Below are positions 50,080 to 58,753 of a stretch of DNA of 64,000 nt, piece by piece. Origin of the DNA: Streptomyces neyagawaensis (GTDB lineage: Bacteria; Actinomycetota; Actinomycetes; Streptomycetales; Streptomycetaceae); the NCBI RefSeq assembly GCF_023516595.1, contig NZ_JAMGBG010000011.1, positions 248,001 to 312,000 on the forward strand, given 5' to 3'. The notes below the pieces were generated by a model, which saw nothing but the letters and a program-made list of their open reading frames with translations, was not told the DNA's origin and searched no databases. Each line of letters begins with the position of its first letter. Within the stretch, counting starts at the first letter, position 1. Position numbers and translations under genes: made by a program.

Positions 50080-50599
50080 AGATGCGGGTGTCGAGGAGTT
50101 CGAGATCCACGTGCCGCTCGTGCTGGGGGAAGAAGGAGATGCCACCCCCGACCAGCACCGGGTAGACCCTGGCCCGGTACTCGTCGATCAGCCCCTGCTC
50201 GGCGGCCTCGGCGGCGAGCGTCGCGCCGCCGATCGCGATGTCACCCGTCCCCGGCTCGGCCCGCAGCCGCTCGATCTCCTCCGCCAGACCGCCCGAGGCC
50301 AGGCGGGCATGGCCCTGCACCGTCGACAGCGTGGTGGAGAACACCACCTTGGGAAGCGGGTTCCAGAGCGCGATCCATTCGCGCTTCGACTCGTCGAGCG
50401 AGGGATCCTCGTCGGCGGTCTCCCAGTACAGCATCGTCTCGTACAGCCGCCGCCCCAGCAGATGGGTGCCGACCCCTCGGATCTCGTCGATCCAGGAACG
50501 GAAGACCTCTTCGTCGGGCGGAGCCCAGTCCATTCCGCCGTCCGGGCCGACGATGTACCCGTCGAGCGAGATGTTCATCGAATAGGTCACTCTGCGCAT
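50036..50599 (-). CDS. DHFR/RibD-C-type reductase
   Basis: A 187-residue protein of the RibD C-terminal/dihydrofolate-reductase-like family: RRVTYSMNISLDGYIVGPDG, GTHLLGRRLYETMLYW, DIAIGGATLAAEAAEQGLID and VYPVLVGGGISFF. It should bind NADPH; the substrate is unknown and probably not dihydrofolate. The start MRRVTYSMN is the normal family start; longer in-frame sequence upstream is not. Confidence 0.86.
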   Translation of the reverse strand: MRRVTYSMNISLDGYIVGPDGGMDWAPPDEEVFRSWIDEIRGVGTHLLGRRLYETMLYWETADEDPSLDESKREWIALWNPLPKVVFSTTLSTVQGHARLASGGLAEEIERLRAEPGTGDIAIGGATLAAEAAEQGLIDEYRARVYPVLVGGGISFFPQHERHVDLELLDTRIFTSKVVYLRYRVVR

Positions 50600-50728
50600 C
50601 AGAAGTCCTCCTCGGTGACGCGTCCGACGGTACGACCGCCCGCCGCCGTATGTCGTACGACGCACCGTCGGGTGCCGTACTCCGCACCGCCGGTGCTCGT
50701 GAAGAACGCCGGTGAGCCGGGAGCGCGT

Positions 50729-51718
50729 TCAGGGCTCCAGACGACTGAGCGCCTGCATGGCTTCGCGTTCCATCCCCGCGAGTTCACGCAGTTGGGTGCC
50801 GGCCTGGACGAGGTACTGGGCGTCGCGGGTCTGCCCGGCTCGGGTGACGAGTGCCGCGGTGTGCGTCCACAGCCCGGCGGCTTCCGCGTACAGCGCGTGC
50901 CCCGTGCGCAGGTGCGGGCTGTCGATCTGCTCGGCGCATTCGGCGAGGAAGTCGCGGTAGAGGTTGCGGAAGAGGGCACCGCCGGTACCGGCCTTCTCCA
51001 TCAGCAGGGCCGCCTGCGGCAGATCGCGCTCGGGATCGTCGCTCCGCCGGAGCCAGGTGGGGACCAGCTTGCCGGCCTTCTCGATGCCCCGGTGGCCCAG
51101 GTTGGCGATGGGCGGGTCGAGGAAGGCTTCGGCGCAGGCCGTGATGGCCGGGACGATCCGGTCCCGGGGTGGGGCGGCGTCCGCCGGAACGGTGAGGGTG
51201 AAGGAGCGGTGCCTCGCGGTCATCGGCCCGCGTTCCGCCCGGGCCCGGGCGAGACCGTCCAGGCTGGTGGTCACCGCGCCGCCCTGCGGGGCCGTGTCGA
51301 CGAGATGGGCGTGCTGCTCGTCGTAGCCGTACAGGGCGACGATGTGCCCGCCGAAGTGCACGCGCGAGGTGAAGTAGTCGAGGTGATAGCTGTCGAGTTG
51401 CAGTCCTACGGGCCGGCCTGCCTCGACGTCGGCCGTCACGTTCTCCCATGCCTTGCGGGGCGAGGTGGTCTCCTTCACCTGGAGTTCCAGCCCCAGCATG
51501 TCCGCGAGGCCGGTGGTGAGAGTGAAGGGTTTGACACGCCCCCCGAGGAAGGGGAAGTCCATGCTTTTGCTGTCCCAGTAGATGAAGGACAGCCCGGCAC
51601 CGAGCCCGAAGAGCATGGCTTCGGACAGATCGAGTCCTTGATGACGCAGCAGCACCGCGAGCGTGGTGGTCTCGCAGTGCTGCATACCCCGGGCGTCGAC
51701 GCCGTCGACCATGGTCAT
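50729..51718 (-). CDS. BtrH-N-domain / DUF4872 protein
   Basis: A 329-residue protein. The N-terminal half is a BtrH_N papain-like fold with Cys15 (GMQHCETTTLAVLLRHQG), a DYFTSRVHFGGHIVALYGYD segment with His125, and a central VGLQLDSYHLDY. The C-terminal half is helical, DUF4872-like (LPQAALLMEKAGTGGALFRN). BtrH in butirosin biosynthesis transfers an acyl group from acyl carrier protein, so a peptidase or acyltransferase role is possible. No pathway genes lie alongside. ATG at 51718 or two codons later. Confidence 0.78.
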   Translation of the reverse strand: MTMVDGVDARGMQHCETTTLAVLLRHQGLDLSEAMLFGLGAGLSFIYWDSKSMDFPFLGGRVKPFTLTTGLADMLGLELQVKETTSPRKAWENVTADVEAGRPVGLQLDSYHLDYFTSRVHFGGHIVALYGYDEQHAHLVDTAPQGGAVTTSLDGLARARAERGPMTARHRSFTLTVPADAAPPRDRIVPAITACAEAFLDPPIANLGHRGIEKAGKLVPTWLRRSDDPERDLPQAALLMEKAGTGGALFRNLYRDFLAECAEQIDSPHLRTGHALYAEAAGLWTHTAALVTRAGQTRDAQYLVQAGTQLRELAGMEREAMQALSRLEP

Positions 51719-51841
51719 GGGGGGTACTCCCAGGGAGGTTGGGGGCGGACCGGATCACCGGCCGTCTGGTCCGGCGTCCGACACGTTACCCCTGTCCGTC
51801 CCCGCTCCCGTCGCTCCCGACCTCCCCCACTCTTCCCCGGC

Positions 51842-53122
51842 CTACGGGTAGTTGGGGATGGGGTGGTCGGGGGTGAGGGCGGCGGCGATGCGCTGGACAA
51901 TGGTGTGAGCGGTGTGGCCGTCGGGACTTGTGGGCCCTTGTGTGGTGGCGACGGCGATGGCGAGATCCTGGTCGGGCAGGTAGGCCTGCGACGCGGAGTA
52001 CCCGAAGAAGAGGGGGTGCTGGGCGACCCAGTCCCCGAGGACGAGGACGCCCATCCCGTAGTGGGTCTTCTTCGTGTTGGCGAGGCAGATGGCCCCTGGG
52101 CAGGTCCGGGTCGGCTTGCCCAGACCCACGGTGCCGGGGTCCAGGAGCTCCCGGTGGGCATCGGCGGAGAGGAGCGCGCCGGAGCCGATGCCGGTCGCGG
52201 AACGGGCGAGGTCGCAGATGTCGGTCGTCTGCACGGCGCCGGGGGCCGTGGTCCAGGAGGGGTTCCAGAAGGTGGACTCCTCGTAGGTGCCCCGGCCGGA
52301 CGTGAAGGCGTGCAGGACGGGTTCGGGGATCTCGGGCGTGAAGCTGTTACGGGTCTCACGCAGCCCGAGCGGCCCCATGACCTCCTGTTCGAGGAGGACG
52401 TCCAGACGGGTCCCGGTGATCTTCTCCAGGGCGGCGCCGAGCAGCACGAAGTTGGCGTGCGAGTAGTTCCAGTTGGTGCCCGGCCGGTACCAGCGCGGCC
52501 GACTGGTGGAGACGTCCACCAGTTCCCTGGCCGTCCACTGACGGAACGGGGTGGCGGCGAGGGTCTGGGCGAATCCCGGCGCGGTGACGTAGTCGGCGAG
52601 CCCGGTCGTCGACGACGCCAGCATGCGGAGCGTGATCCGCTCGCCGTCCTTGAGGTCGGGCAGCCACTGTGCGACGGGGTCGTCGAGGCGTACCCGGCCC
52701 TGGTCCACCAGCCGCAGCAGGGCTGTGCCCATGTAGCTGATGGCGATGTTGCCGTTGCGGAAATGCATGGCGGGCCGCGCCGGAACCCCTGTCATCGATT
52801 CGCCGAGCGCGGTGGTGATGATCTCGCGGCCGCCGAGCGTGACCCGCAGGATCACGGACTTGAGCCCCGATTCGGCCTGTGCCTTCTCAGCGATCCGACG
52901 GATGTCGCGTGCCTTGCCGCGCCCGGGGGCCGGGGAACTGACGCAGGCCCGGCGATGACCGTCGCGTTCCGCCGCGCCTGGGGCCGTGCGGGCGGCCGTG
53001 CCGCTGGACGTGGTGGTGCGGGCTGTGGTGCCGACTGCGGTGGCCGGGGCGCCGAGGGCGAGGAGCGCGGCCAGAGCGGTGACCGCGGCGAGCCGTGGCC
53101 GGGGTGAACGGGCTGATCTCAT
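51842..53122 (-). CDS. Secreted serine-hydrolase homologue lacking the catalytic Ser-Lys pair
   Basis: A 426-residue exported protein of the class C beta-lactamase / D-alanyl-carboxypeptidase fold. A signal peptide (RLAAVTALAALLALGAPATA) leads to the domain from about 75. The usual SxxK site reads NGNIAISYMG, with Asn125 and Ile128 in place of Ser and Lys. The second motif is Y220-S221-H222 (normally YSN), and the HTSGL-like motif reads SSTTGLADY. Structure-forming motifs such as LVDQGRVRLDDPVAQWLPDL are intact. It is therefore likely a pseudoenzyme, perhaps a ligand-binding or regulatory protein. Confidence 0.78.
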   Translation of the reverse strand: MRSARSPRPRLAAVTALAALLALGAPATAVGTTARTTTSSGTAARTAPGAAERDGHRRACVSSPAPGRGKARDIRRIAEKAQAESGLKSVILRVTLGGREIITTALGESMTGVPARPAMHFRNGNIAISYMGTALLRLVDQGRVRLDDPVAQWLPDLKDGERITLRMLASSTTGLADYVTAPGFAQTLAATPFRQWTARELVDVSTSRPRWYRPGTNWNYSHANFVLLGAALEKITGTRLDVLLEQEVMGPLGLRETRNSFTPEIPEPVLHAFTSGRGTYEESTFWNPSWTTAPGAVQTTDICDLARSATGIGSGALLSADAHRELLDPGTVGLGKPTRTCPGAICLANTKKTHYGMGVLVLGDWVAQHPLFFGYSASQAYLPDQDLAIAVATTQGPTSPDGHTAHTIVQRIAAALTPDHPIPNYP

Positions 53123-53396
53123 GGGCGGAGTATCGAGGTCGACCACCACGCCGACGGCCGGCCCGACACGGAACCGCGGGAAGATCACCCGTCAGGCGCG
53201 TGATCGTGACACACGGGGGAGTGGGGAGAGCGCGGCCAGCAGCCCGCAGATTGCCGGCCGGAGCAGGAGCAGGAGCCGGAGCCGAAGTCCGTAGCCCGCC
53301 GATCGCTGGGCGGAGCCCGCGGAACGGAGCCGCATCGCGTCCCAGGAGCCGATCCACCCACTTGCCGGTACCGAAGTGACGTCCGATGATGCGGTG

Positions 53397-53993
53397 ATGA
53401 CGGCAGGGCACGCACCCACGTACACGAGTCGGCTGCTCACCTCCGAGACCTGGGGTGACTTCGCGGCCCTCGTGGAGAAGCACAACGGGGTGTGGGGCGG
53501 TTGCTGGTGCATGGCGTTCCACCCGGAGGGGGTGCGGAACGCCAAGAGCCCGGAGGACAACAGAACCGCCAAACGCGCCCACGTCGACCGCGGTACCTGC
53601 CATCAGGTGCTTGTCTACTCCGGCGACGAGTGCGTCGGCTGGTGCCAGTTCGGCCCTCCGGCCGAGCTCCCCACCATCAAGAACGCCGCCGCCTACGCCA
53701 GAGACCTCGACCATCTACCCGACTGGCGGATCGGTTGCGTCTTCACTGCCTCAAGGCACCGTGGACAGGGAGTGGCCCGCGCCGCGGTCGGCGCCGCGCT
53801 GGAGGCGATCGCGGCGGCGGGCGGGGGAACGGTCGAGGCCTACCCGGAACAGTCCAAGGGTCGACCGCCACAGCGCGGTGCCTACTTCCAGACGGGCCCC
53901 GAAGACCTGTACGCGGGCTTCGGGTTCGTCCGCCAACGCAAGATCGCGAAATGGCGGTGGGTGATGCGGCTGACGGTGCCCGAGCCGACCTGA
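53397..53993 (+). CDS. GNAT acetyltransferase
   Basis: A 198-residue acetyltransferase. N-terminal YTSRLLTSETWGDFAALVEK, WGGCWCMAFH, and CoA motif VFTASRHRGQGVARAAVGAA followed by AGGGTVEAYPEQSKGR. This is a known actinobacterial subgroup with WGGCWCM. The substrate is unknown. An upstream in-frame GTG 21 nt earlier is possible. Confidence 0.83.
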   Translation: MTAGHAPTYTSRLLTSETWGDFAALVEKHNGVWGGCWCMAFHPEGVRNAKSPEDNRTAKRAHVDRGTCHQVLVYSGDECVGWCQFGPPAELPTIKNAAAYARDLDHLPDWRIGCVFTASRHRGQGVARAAVGAALEAIAAAGGGTVEAYPEQSKGRPPQRGAYFQTGPEDLYAGFGFVRQRKIAKWRWVMRLTVPEPT

Positions 53994-54030
53994 CACCACG
54001 CTCCCCGTCTCGCCACCAACGCGCCGAGCC

Positions 54031-54288
54031 CTACAGGCCTCCGAGGCCGACTCCGTCGTTCCCGTTGGTCTCGCCCCCGGACTCCTCGAAGTGATCCCCC
54101 ATGATCAGCATGGCGACACCGAAGATCAGGACGCCTAGCAGTAGTTCGAAGAGGCCGTACGCCCAGAGCGTGTGATCGGCGAACGCCAGAACGCCCAGTG
54201 GGATCGCAGCCACGATCGTGGACACGGCCATGAGCAGACCTATGACACGGTTCTTGTTCAGAACCCGACCCCGATTTCTGCCGGCCAT
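54031..54288 (-). CDS. Small two-helix membrane protein
   Basis: An 85-residue membrane protein with two helices (about 15-37, VIGLLMAVSTIVAAIPLGVL, and 42-64, LWAYGLFELLLGVLIFGVAM) and an acidic/Gly-rich tail (DHFEESGGETNGNDGVG). GGAGGGGG lies upstream of the ATG. Function unknown. Confidence 0.65.
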   Translation of the reverse strand: MAGRNRGRVLNKNRVIGLLMAVSTIVAAIPLGVLAFADHTLWAYGLFELLLGVLIFGVAMLIMGDHFEESGGETNGNDGVGLGGL

Positions 54289-54397
54289 GGCACCCCCTCC
54301 CGGAGGCGGGCGGACCCGCCACCGCCCGGAAGTGATACCCGGCATCTCCCCGGGTAACACGCGACTCCCGCCGAACTCGGGCAGGTCGAAGGAGCTC

Positions 54398-55672
54398 TTA
54401 CTCGGTGCCGACAGTGCGCAGGGTGGCGAGCACCAGTGCCCGGGTGACGGTGACGACTTCGCTCACGCTGACCTGTTCCAGCGGACCGTGCGCGTGGCGT
54501 ACGTCGCCGGGGCCGTACTGCAGCGTGGGGATGCCGGCCCCGGAGTACAGTCGCAGGTCACTGCCATAAGGGGCGCCTCGCTCAGAAGGTCGCGGACCGC
54601 TGGTGACGTCGGCGTGCGCGTCGCCGACCCGGGCAGCGAGCGGATGCCCGGCCGACAGCCGTCCGCTGGCGAACTGTCCACCGGGCCACGTCACCGTGGC
54701 GGGGTGGGAACGCAGCCAGGGGTCGGCCGCGCAGGCTTCGGCCACGCACGCCTCCAGTTCGGTGCGCGCCTGGGCCGGATCCTCGCCCAGCCGGACGCCC
54801 AGTCTTCCTTCGACCACCAACAGGTCCGGCACACTGCTGGCCCAGCCGCCGGAATGGACGGTGCCGACGGACAGCGGGTAGGGGATGGGATAGTCGGACA
54901 TGAGCGGGTCGGCGTCGGCGTTGCGGCGGGCTTCCAGATGAGCGAGCGCGCGGTGGATGGGCAGGTATGCGTCGATGGCGCTCACTCCCACGTATCTGGT
55001 GCTGCCGTGGGTGGCCCGGCCGGGTACCTCGACGCGAAAGGTCAGGGCGCCGGCGTTGGCAGTCATGAGCGCGCCGCTGGTCGGTTCGGTGATGATGCAG
55101 GCGTCACCGGTGTGGCCGCGTTGGAGGGTGCCGAACGCTCCGAGTCCTCCGTCCTCTTCGCTGACGACAAGGTGCGCGGACACCTGGCCGCGCAGCCTCG
55201 CGCCCGCCGCCCGTATCGCGGCCACGGTGGCGAGTATCGCCACCACCCCCGCCTTCATGTCGCACGCTCCTCGTGCGTGCACCACGTCGCCGGTGATCCG
55301 GGGACGGAAGGGGTCACCCTCCCACTGCGCCAGGTCCCCGGAAGGGACGACGTCGACGTGCCCCTGGAGGACCAGGGTCGGCCCGTCGCTCTGGGGCCGC
55401 GTGCCGGCCACCAGGCCCCACGCCTCCGTGCGAGGGGCCTCGCTGCCGGGAAAGTGGGGGTGGGCACGAAGCTCGGGCAGGTTCATGGACCACAGATCGA
55501 CATCGAGGTCCATCCGTTCCAGATGCCGGGCCAGGACGTGCTGAAGCTCGGACTCCGCGGCGCTCCCCGTCACGCTCGGGACAGCCAGAAGTTCCAGCAG
55601 CAGCCGGGCGATGGCCGCCTCGTCCACCGAGGCCAGTGCCGAGGCTTCCACATCGCTCAGGCTCGCTGTCAT
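54398..55672 (-). CDS. M20-family metallopeptidase (ArgE/DapE type)
   Basis: A 424-residue zinc-dependent deacylase/peptidase. Zinc and catalytic motifs are VLQGHVDVVPSGD (His, Asp), HARGACDMKAGVVAILATVA (Asp), VVSEEDGGLGAFG (Glu-Glu) and GAPYGSDLRLYSGAGIPTLQYG; a final His lies in RHAHGPLEQVSV. It probably removes an acyl group from an amino acid. It is divergent from an AsnC-type regulator that should control it. Confidence 0.88.
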   Translation of the reverse strand: MTASLSDVEASALASVDEAAIARLLLELLAVPSVTGSAAESELQHVLARHLERMDLDVDLWSMNLPELRAHPHFPGSEAPRTEAWGLVAGTRPQSDGPTLVLQGHVDVVPSGDLAQWEGDPFRPRITGDVVHARGACDMKAGVVAILATVAAIRAAGARLRGQVSAHLVVSEEDGGLGAFGTLQRGHTGDACIITEPTSGALMTANAGALTFRVEVPGRATHGSTRYVGVSAIDAYLPIHRALAHLEARRNADADPLMSDYPIPYPLSVGTVHSGGWASSVPDLLVVEGRLGVRLGEDPAQARTELEACVAEACAADPWLRSHPATVTWPGGQFASGRLSAGHPLAARVGDAHADVTSGPRPSERGAPYGSDLRLYSGAGIPTLQYGPGDVRHAHGPLEQVSVSEVVTVTRALVLATLRTVGTE

Positions 55673-55838
55673 CTCAACACTGCTCCCGGCATGTGACATC
55701 AGGACAAGCCGGAGACTATGTTCGGCGCACCACGCAAGCAATCGCCATTTGCTGCTCTCGACTGTCGCTTTCTTGCAATGTCAGCGGGTTCATGGCTACT
55801 TCTTGCGCCGTCGCAGGCTCTGAGTCGGGAGTGAGGTC

Positions 55839-56276
55839 ATGGACGCCATCGATGAGGCGATCATCCGCTGCGTGCTACACGACGGACGTGCCACGTACGC
55901 CGAGATCGGCAAGGCGGCCGGGCTGTCCGCGCCCGCCGCCAAGCGGCGTCTCGACCGGCTGGTGGCCACCGGCGCGATCCGCGGGTTCACCGCTCTCATC
56001 GATCCGCAGGCGTTGGCCTGGCATACCGAGGCTTTCGTCGAGGTCTACTGCACCGGCAATCCCACCCCCGCCGAACTGTGCCAAGCCCTGGAGGACATCC
56101 CCGAGGTCGTCGAGGCCTGTACCGTTTCCGGCGCCGCCGACGCTGTCGTCCATATGCTGGCCAGGGACATCACCCACCTGGAACAGGCCATCCAACGTGT
56201 GCGGGCCACCGCTCCTGTCGAACGGACCGAGAGCGCCATCGTGCTCTCCCGGCTGTTGAACCGGCCTCGCGTGTGA
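55839..56276 (+). CDS. Lrp/AsnC-family regulator
   Basis: A 145-residue feast/famine regulator. The HTH is AIIRCVLHDGRATYAEIGKA and LSAPAAKRRLDRLVATGAIRG, followed by the RAM ligand domain (AFVEVYCTGNPTPAELCQAL...AVVHMLARD). It is divergent from the M20 peptidase gene over 166 bp, the usual layout for an amino-acid-responsive pair. GGGAGTGAGG lies just before the ATG. Confidence 0.9.
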   Translation: MDAIDEAIIRCVLHDGRATYAEIGKAAGLSAPAAKRRLDRLVATGAIRGFTALIDPQALAWHTEAFVEVYCTGNPTPAELCQALEDIPEVVEACTVSGAADAVVHMLARDITHLEQAIQRVRATAPVERTESAIVLSRLLNRPRV

Positions 56277-56322
56277 TCGACACCAGGGGATCAGTCACAG
56301 ATCTTGGGACGGCCGGCGGAAC

Positions 56323-57507
56323 TCACCGGCCACCCGAGTCGCCTCGGAGCTGCTTGATCAGTTGGGTCGTGAGGGAGCGGGCGACCTCCTGGAGGTCCCA
56401 TTCCCCGTCCCGTACCGCCTGGTTGCTGATCCAGAACACCATCAGGTCGCCGCGCACGGCGTGTACGTTCACGCCGTAGGACCAGTCGTTGCCGCCGGAG
56501 TGGGTCGCGAGGCTCCTGTCGGGCATGACGACCCACCCGTAGCCGATGGCGTAGCCGTCGTAGCCGGGCAGGCCGGTGGGGGAGTGGGCCGTGAACATCG
56601 CGGTCCGCGCGTCGCGATCCAGGAGCGTGCCGTCGGCCAGGGCGCGGTGGAAGCGGTACATGTCGCGGGCGGTGGACAGCAGACCGCCGTTGCCGCGCAG
56701 GTTCCAGTACGGGCCGTCGGCGGCCCATCGATGATCCAGCGGCCGCCCCTGGGAGACGCCCCGTTCGTCGTACTCGACCGCGATCCGCTCCGTGTCCCAG
56801 CGCGGCAGGACGTAGCCGGTGTCCTTCATGCCGGCGGGAGCGAAGATCTGCTCCGCCAGGAAGTGCTCGTAGTCCATGCCGGAGGCGCTCTCGATGATGG
56901 CGGCCAGCAGGCTGTACCCGAGGTTGGAGTAGGAGAACTTCGTGCCGGGCGGGGCGACCAGCTCGGACGTGACCGCGCCGTCGATCATCTCCTGGCGGGA
57001 GACCGGATCGTAGTCGTCCCCCAGGGCCTCGGGCAGGCCGGAGGTGTGGGTGAGCAAGTGGTGGATCGTGATCGCGCGCTTGTCCGCGGGGACATGTCCG
57101 ACGAACTCGCTGATCCTGTCGCTGACCCGCAGCTTTCCCGCCATCCGCAACTTCATGATCGCCACCGCCGTGAACGACTTGGTCATCGACATGAGGTCGT
57201 ACACCGTGTCGCAGGTCGCCGGGGTGCCGTGGGCCCGATCGGCCGTCCCGTAGCCCGCGCAGTGCGTGATCTCACCGCCGCGGGCGGCGATCACCGTACC
57301 GCTCCCGTCGCGGGGGAGGGACTTGTCGAGGATCGCCTGGATGGCATCGTCCGTGGGATCCGGCGTCGGGGTGGAGGGAGAACCGGTGCTCGGCGGGCGT
57401 CGGCGGACTTCCTCGGCCCCGCTGCGGATACTGCAGCCGACCAGGGCCAGCACCAGCGCGTAAGACAATGCGCACACGACAGGGGCACGGAATGCGGGCA
57501 GCCTCAT
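56323..57507 (-). CDS. Beta-lactamase-family serine hydrolase lipoprotein
   Basis: A 394-residue lipoprotein with signal and lipobox LVGC (Cys25), a Pro/Thr-rich linker and a class C beta-lactamase fold. The active-site motifs are intact: Ser107-x-x-Lys110 (LMSMTKSF), Tyr193-Ser-Asn (FSYSNLGY) and a terminal HSGGNDWSYG. It is probably a D-alanyl-carboxypeptidase or esterase at the cell surface. It offers a useful contrast to the inactive relative at 51842. Confidence 0.86.
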   Translation of the reverse strand: MRLPAFRAPVVCALSYALVLALVGCSIRSGAEEVRRRPPSTGSPSTPTPDPTDDAIQAILDKSLPRDGSGTVIAARGGEITHCAGYGTADRAHGTPATCDTVYDLMSMTKSFTAVAIMKLRMAGKLRVSDRISEFVGHVPADKRAITIHHLLTHTSGLPEALGDDYDPVSRQEMIDGAVTSELVAPPGTKFSYSNLGYSLLAAIIESASGMDYEHFLAEQIFAPAGMKDTGYVLPRWDTERIAVEYDERGVSQGRPLDHRWAADGPYWNLRGNGGLLSTARDMYRFHRALADGTLLDRDARTAMFTAHSPTGLPGYDGYAIGYGWVVMPDRSLATHSGGNDWSYGVNVHAVRGDLMVFWISNQAVRDGEWDLQEVARSLTTQLIKQLRGDSGGR

Positions 57508-57635
57508 GCGGAGTCCTCGCGTAGCTGCCGACAACGGGCCCGCGAGTTCGCCACGGGACGTCCATGAGGCCGACGCGACGATCGTACAACCCGCTTGGCT
57601 GCCCGACCCCGGCCCGCCTCACCCTCCCCGCCCCC

Positions 57636-58625
57636 TCACGCCACCCTGACCACGGCCTTGCCGCGCGCGTGTCCCTCCTCCACGTGGCGCACGCCCTCGG
57701 CGGTGTCCTCCAGCCGGTACGCCCGGTCGACGACCGGACGGAGCTGTCCCGCCTCGATGAGTGCCGCGACGGCGAGCAGGTCCTCGTGGGTCGGCCCGGC
57801 CGGGGCGGACGGGAGGATCGGCCGGAGCCGCTGCCGGACGACGGCGTTGACCGCGCTCAGCCGCAGCATGGAACCCATCGCCCCGAACACGTGGCCGGGC
57901 GAGCCACCGCCGTTGGCGACCAGAACTCCTGTCGGGGTGAGCGCCCCGCGCAGCCGGCTCAGCGGGCGGTTGCCCACGTTGTCCAGGATCACGTCGTACT
58001 GCCCGCGCCGGTCGGTGAAGTCCTCCCGGCCGTAGTCGACGACATGCACCGCGCCCAAGGAGCGCACCAGGTCGGCGTTACGGCCGCTGCACACCCCTGT
58101 CACCTCCGCGTCCGACGCCGCGGCGATCTGCACGGCGAACGTGCCCACGCCACCGGCGGCCCCATTGATCAGCACACGCTGTCCGGCCCGCACCCGGCCC
58201 ACGGTGCGGATGCCGCGCAGGGCGGTCACCGCCCCCATCGGCACGGCCGCGGCCTCCTCGAAGGTCAGGGCGGACGGCTTCGGCACCAGCAGGTCCGCGG
58301 TGGTGCGCGCGTACTCCGCGAAGGCGCCCGGGCAGAACCCCAACACCTCGTCGCCGGGCCGCAGTTCGCGTACCTCGGCGCCGACCGCCACAACCTCTCC
58401 GGCCGCGTCGATACCGGCCACCGGGTACTTCGGCCGGGTCAGCCCCACACCTCCCACCAGCCGCGCCACGTACGGGTCGCCCCGCAGCATGTGCCAGTCA
58501 TAGGGGTTGAGCGCGGCGGCACGCACCCGCACCAGCACCTCGGTGGCCCGGATCTCGGGCCGGTCCACGTCTGCCGACCGCAGCGTCTCCGGCGGGCCGA
58601 ACCGCTCCTGAACGATCGCCTTCAC
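57636..58625 (-). CDS. Zinc-free MDR/quinone oxidoreductase
   Basis: A 329-residue NADPH-dependent quinone-oxidoreductase-like enzyme: VQERFGPPETLRSADVDRPE, VLVRVRAAALNPYDWHMLRG, GRVRAGQRVLINGAAGGVGT (nucleotide binding), FAVQIAAASDAEVTG. The catalytic-zinc cysteines of alcohol dehydrogenases are absent. Its promoter contains a perfect palindrome as spacer, and the TetR gene lies upstream, so it should be induced by the TetR ligand, probably an electrophile or quinone. Confidence 0.9.
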   Translation of the reverse strand: MKAIVQERFGPPETLRSADVDRPEIRATEVLVRVRAAALNPYDWHMLRGDPYVARLVGGVGLTRPKYPVAGIDAAGEVVAVGAEVRELRPGDEVLGFCPGAFAEYARTTADLLVPKPSALTFEEAAAVPMGAVTALRGIRTVGRVRAGQRVLINGAAGGVGTFAVQIAAASDAEVTGVCSGRNADLVRSLGAVHVVDYGREDFTDRRGQYDVILDNVGNRPLSRLRGALTPTGVLVANGGGSPGHVFGAMGSMLRLSAVNAVVRQRLRPILPSAPAGPTHEDLLAVAALIEAGQLRPVVDRAYRLEDTAEGVRHVEEGHARGKAVVRVA

Positions 58626-58643
58626 GGTGCCTCCCTGATGTCA

Positions 58644-58660
58644 GGTGTACGCCGTACACC
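58644..58660. promoter_or_regulatory. TetR operator O2 (downstream copy)
   Basis: GGTGTACGCCGTACACC, a perfect 17-bp palindrome, 18 nt upstream of the oxidoreductase start codon and just downstream of the deduced transcription start. Confidence 0.75.
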
Positions 58661-58678
58661 CATGGGCCTGATGACGGA

Positions 58679-58707
58679 AAGGTAGGTGTACGGCGTACAC
58701 CCGTCAA
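58679..58707 (-). promoter_or_regulatory. Oxidoreductase promoter with operator O1 as spacer
   Basis: On the minus strand TTGACG (-35), then the 17-bp palindrome GGTGTACGCCGTACACC, then TACCTT (-10), directly abutting. The palindrome (58685-58701) is the exact 17-nt spacer. O1 and O2 are 41 bp centre-to-centre. TetR binding would physically block RNA polymerase. Confidence 0.8.
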
Positions 58708-58753
58708 GGGAAAATGCGGCCGGAGGTGAGGAGAAGGGGAGCGCGTCGGCCGG

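Noticed and set aside
50111..53107. A 998-codon open frame on the + strand opposite three genes
   Set aside because: It is composed of low-complexity Gly/Arg/Val sequence, lies wholly antisense to well-recognised genes, and is a by-product of high GC codon bias.
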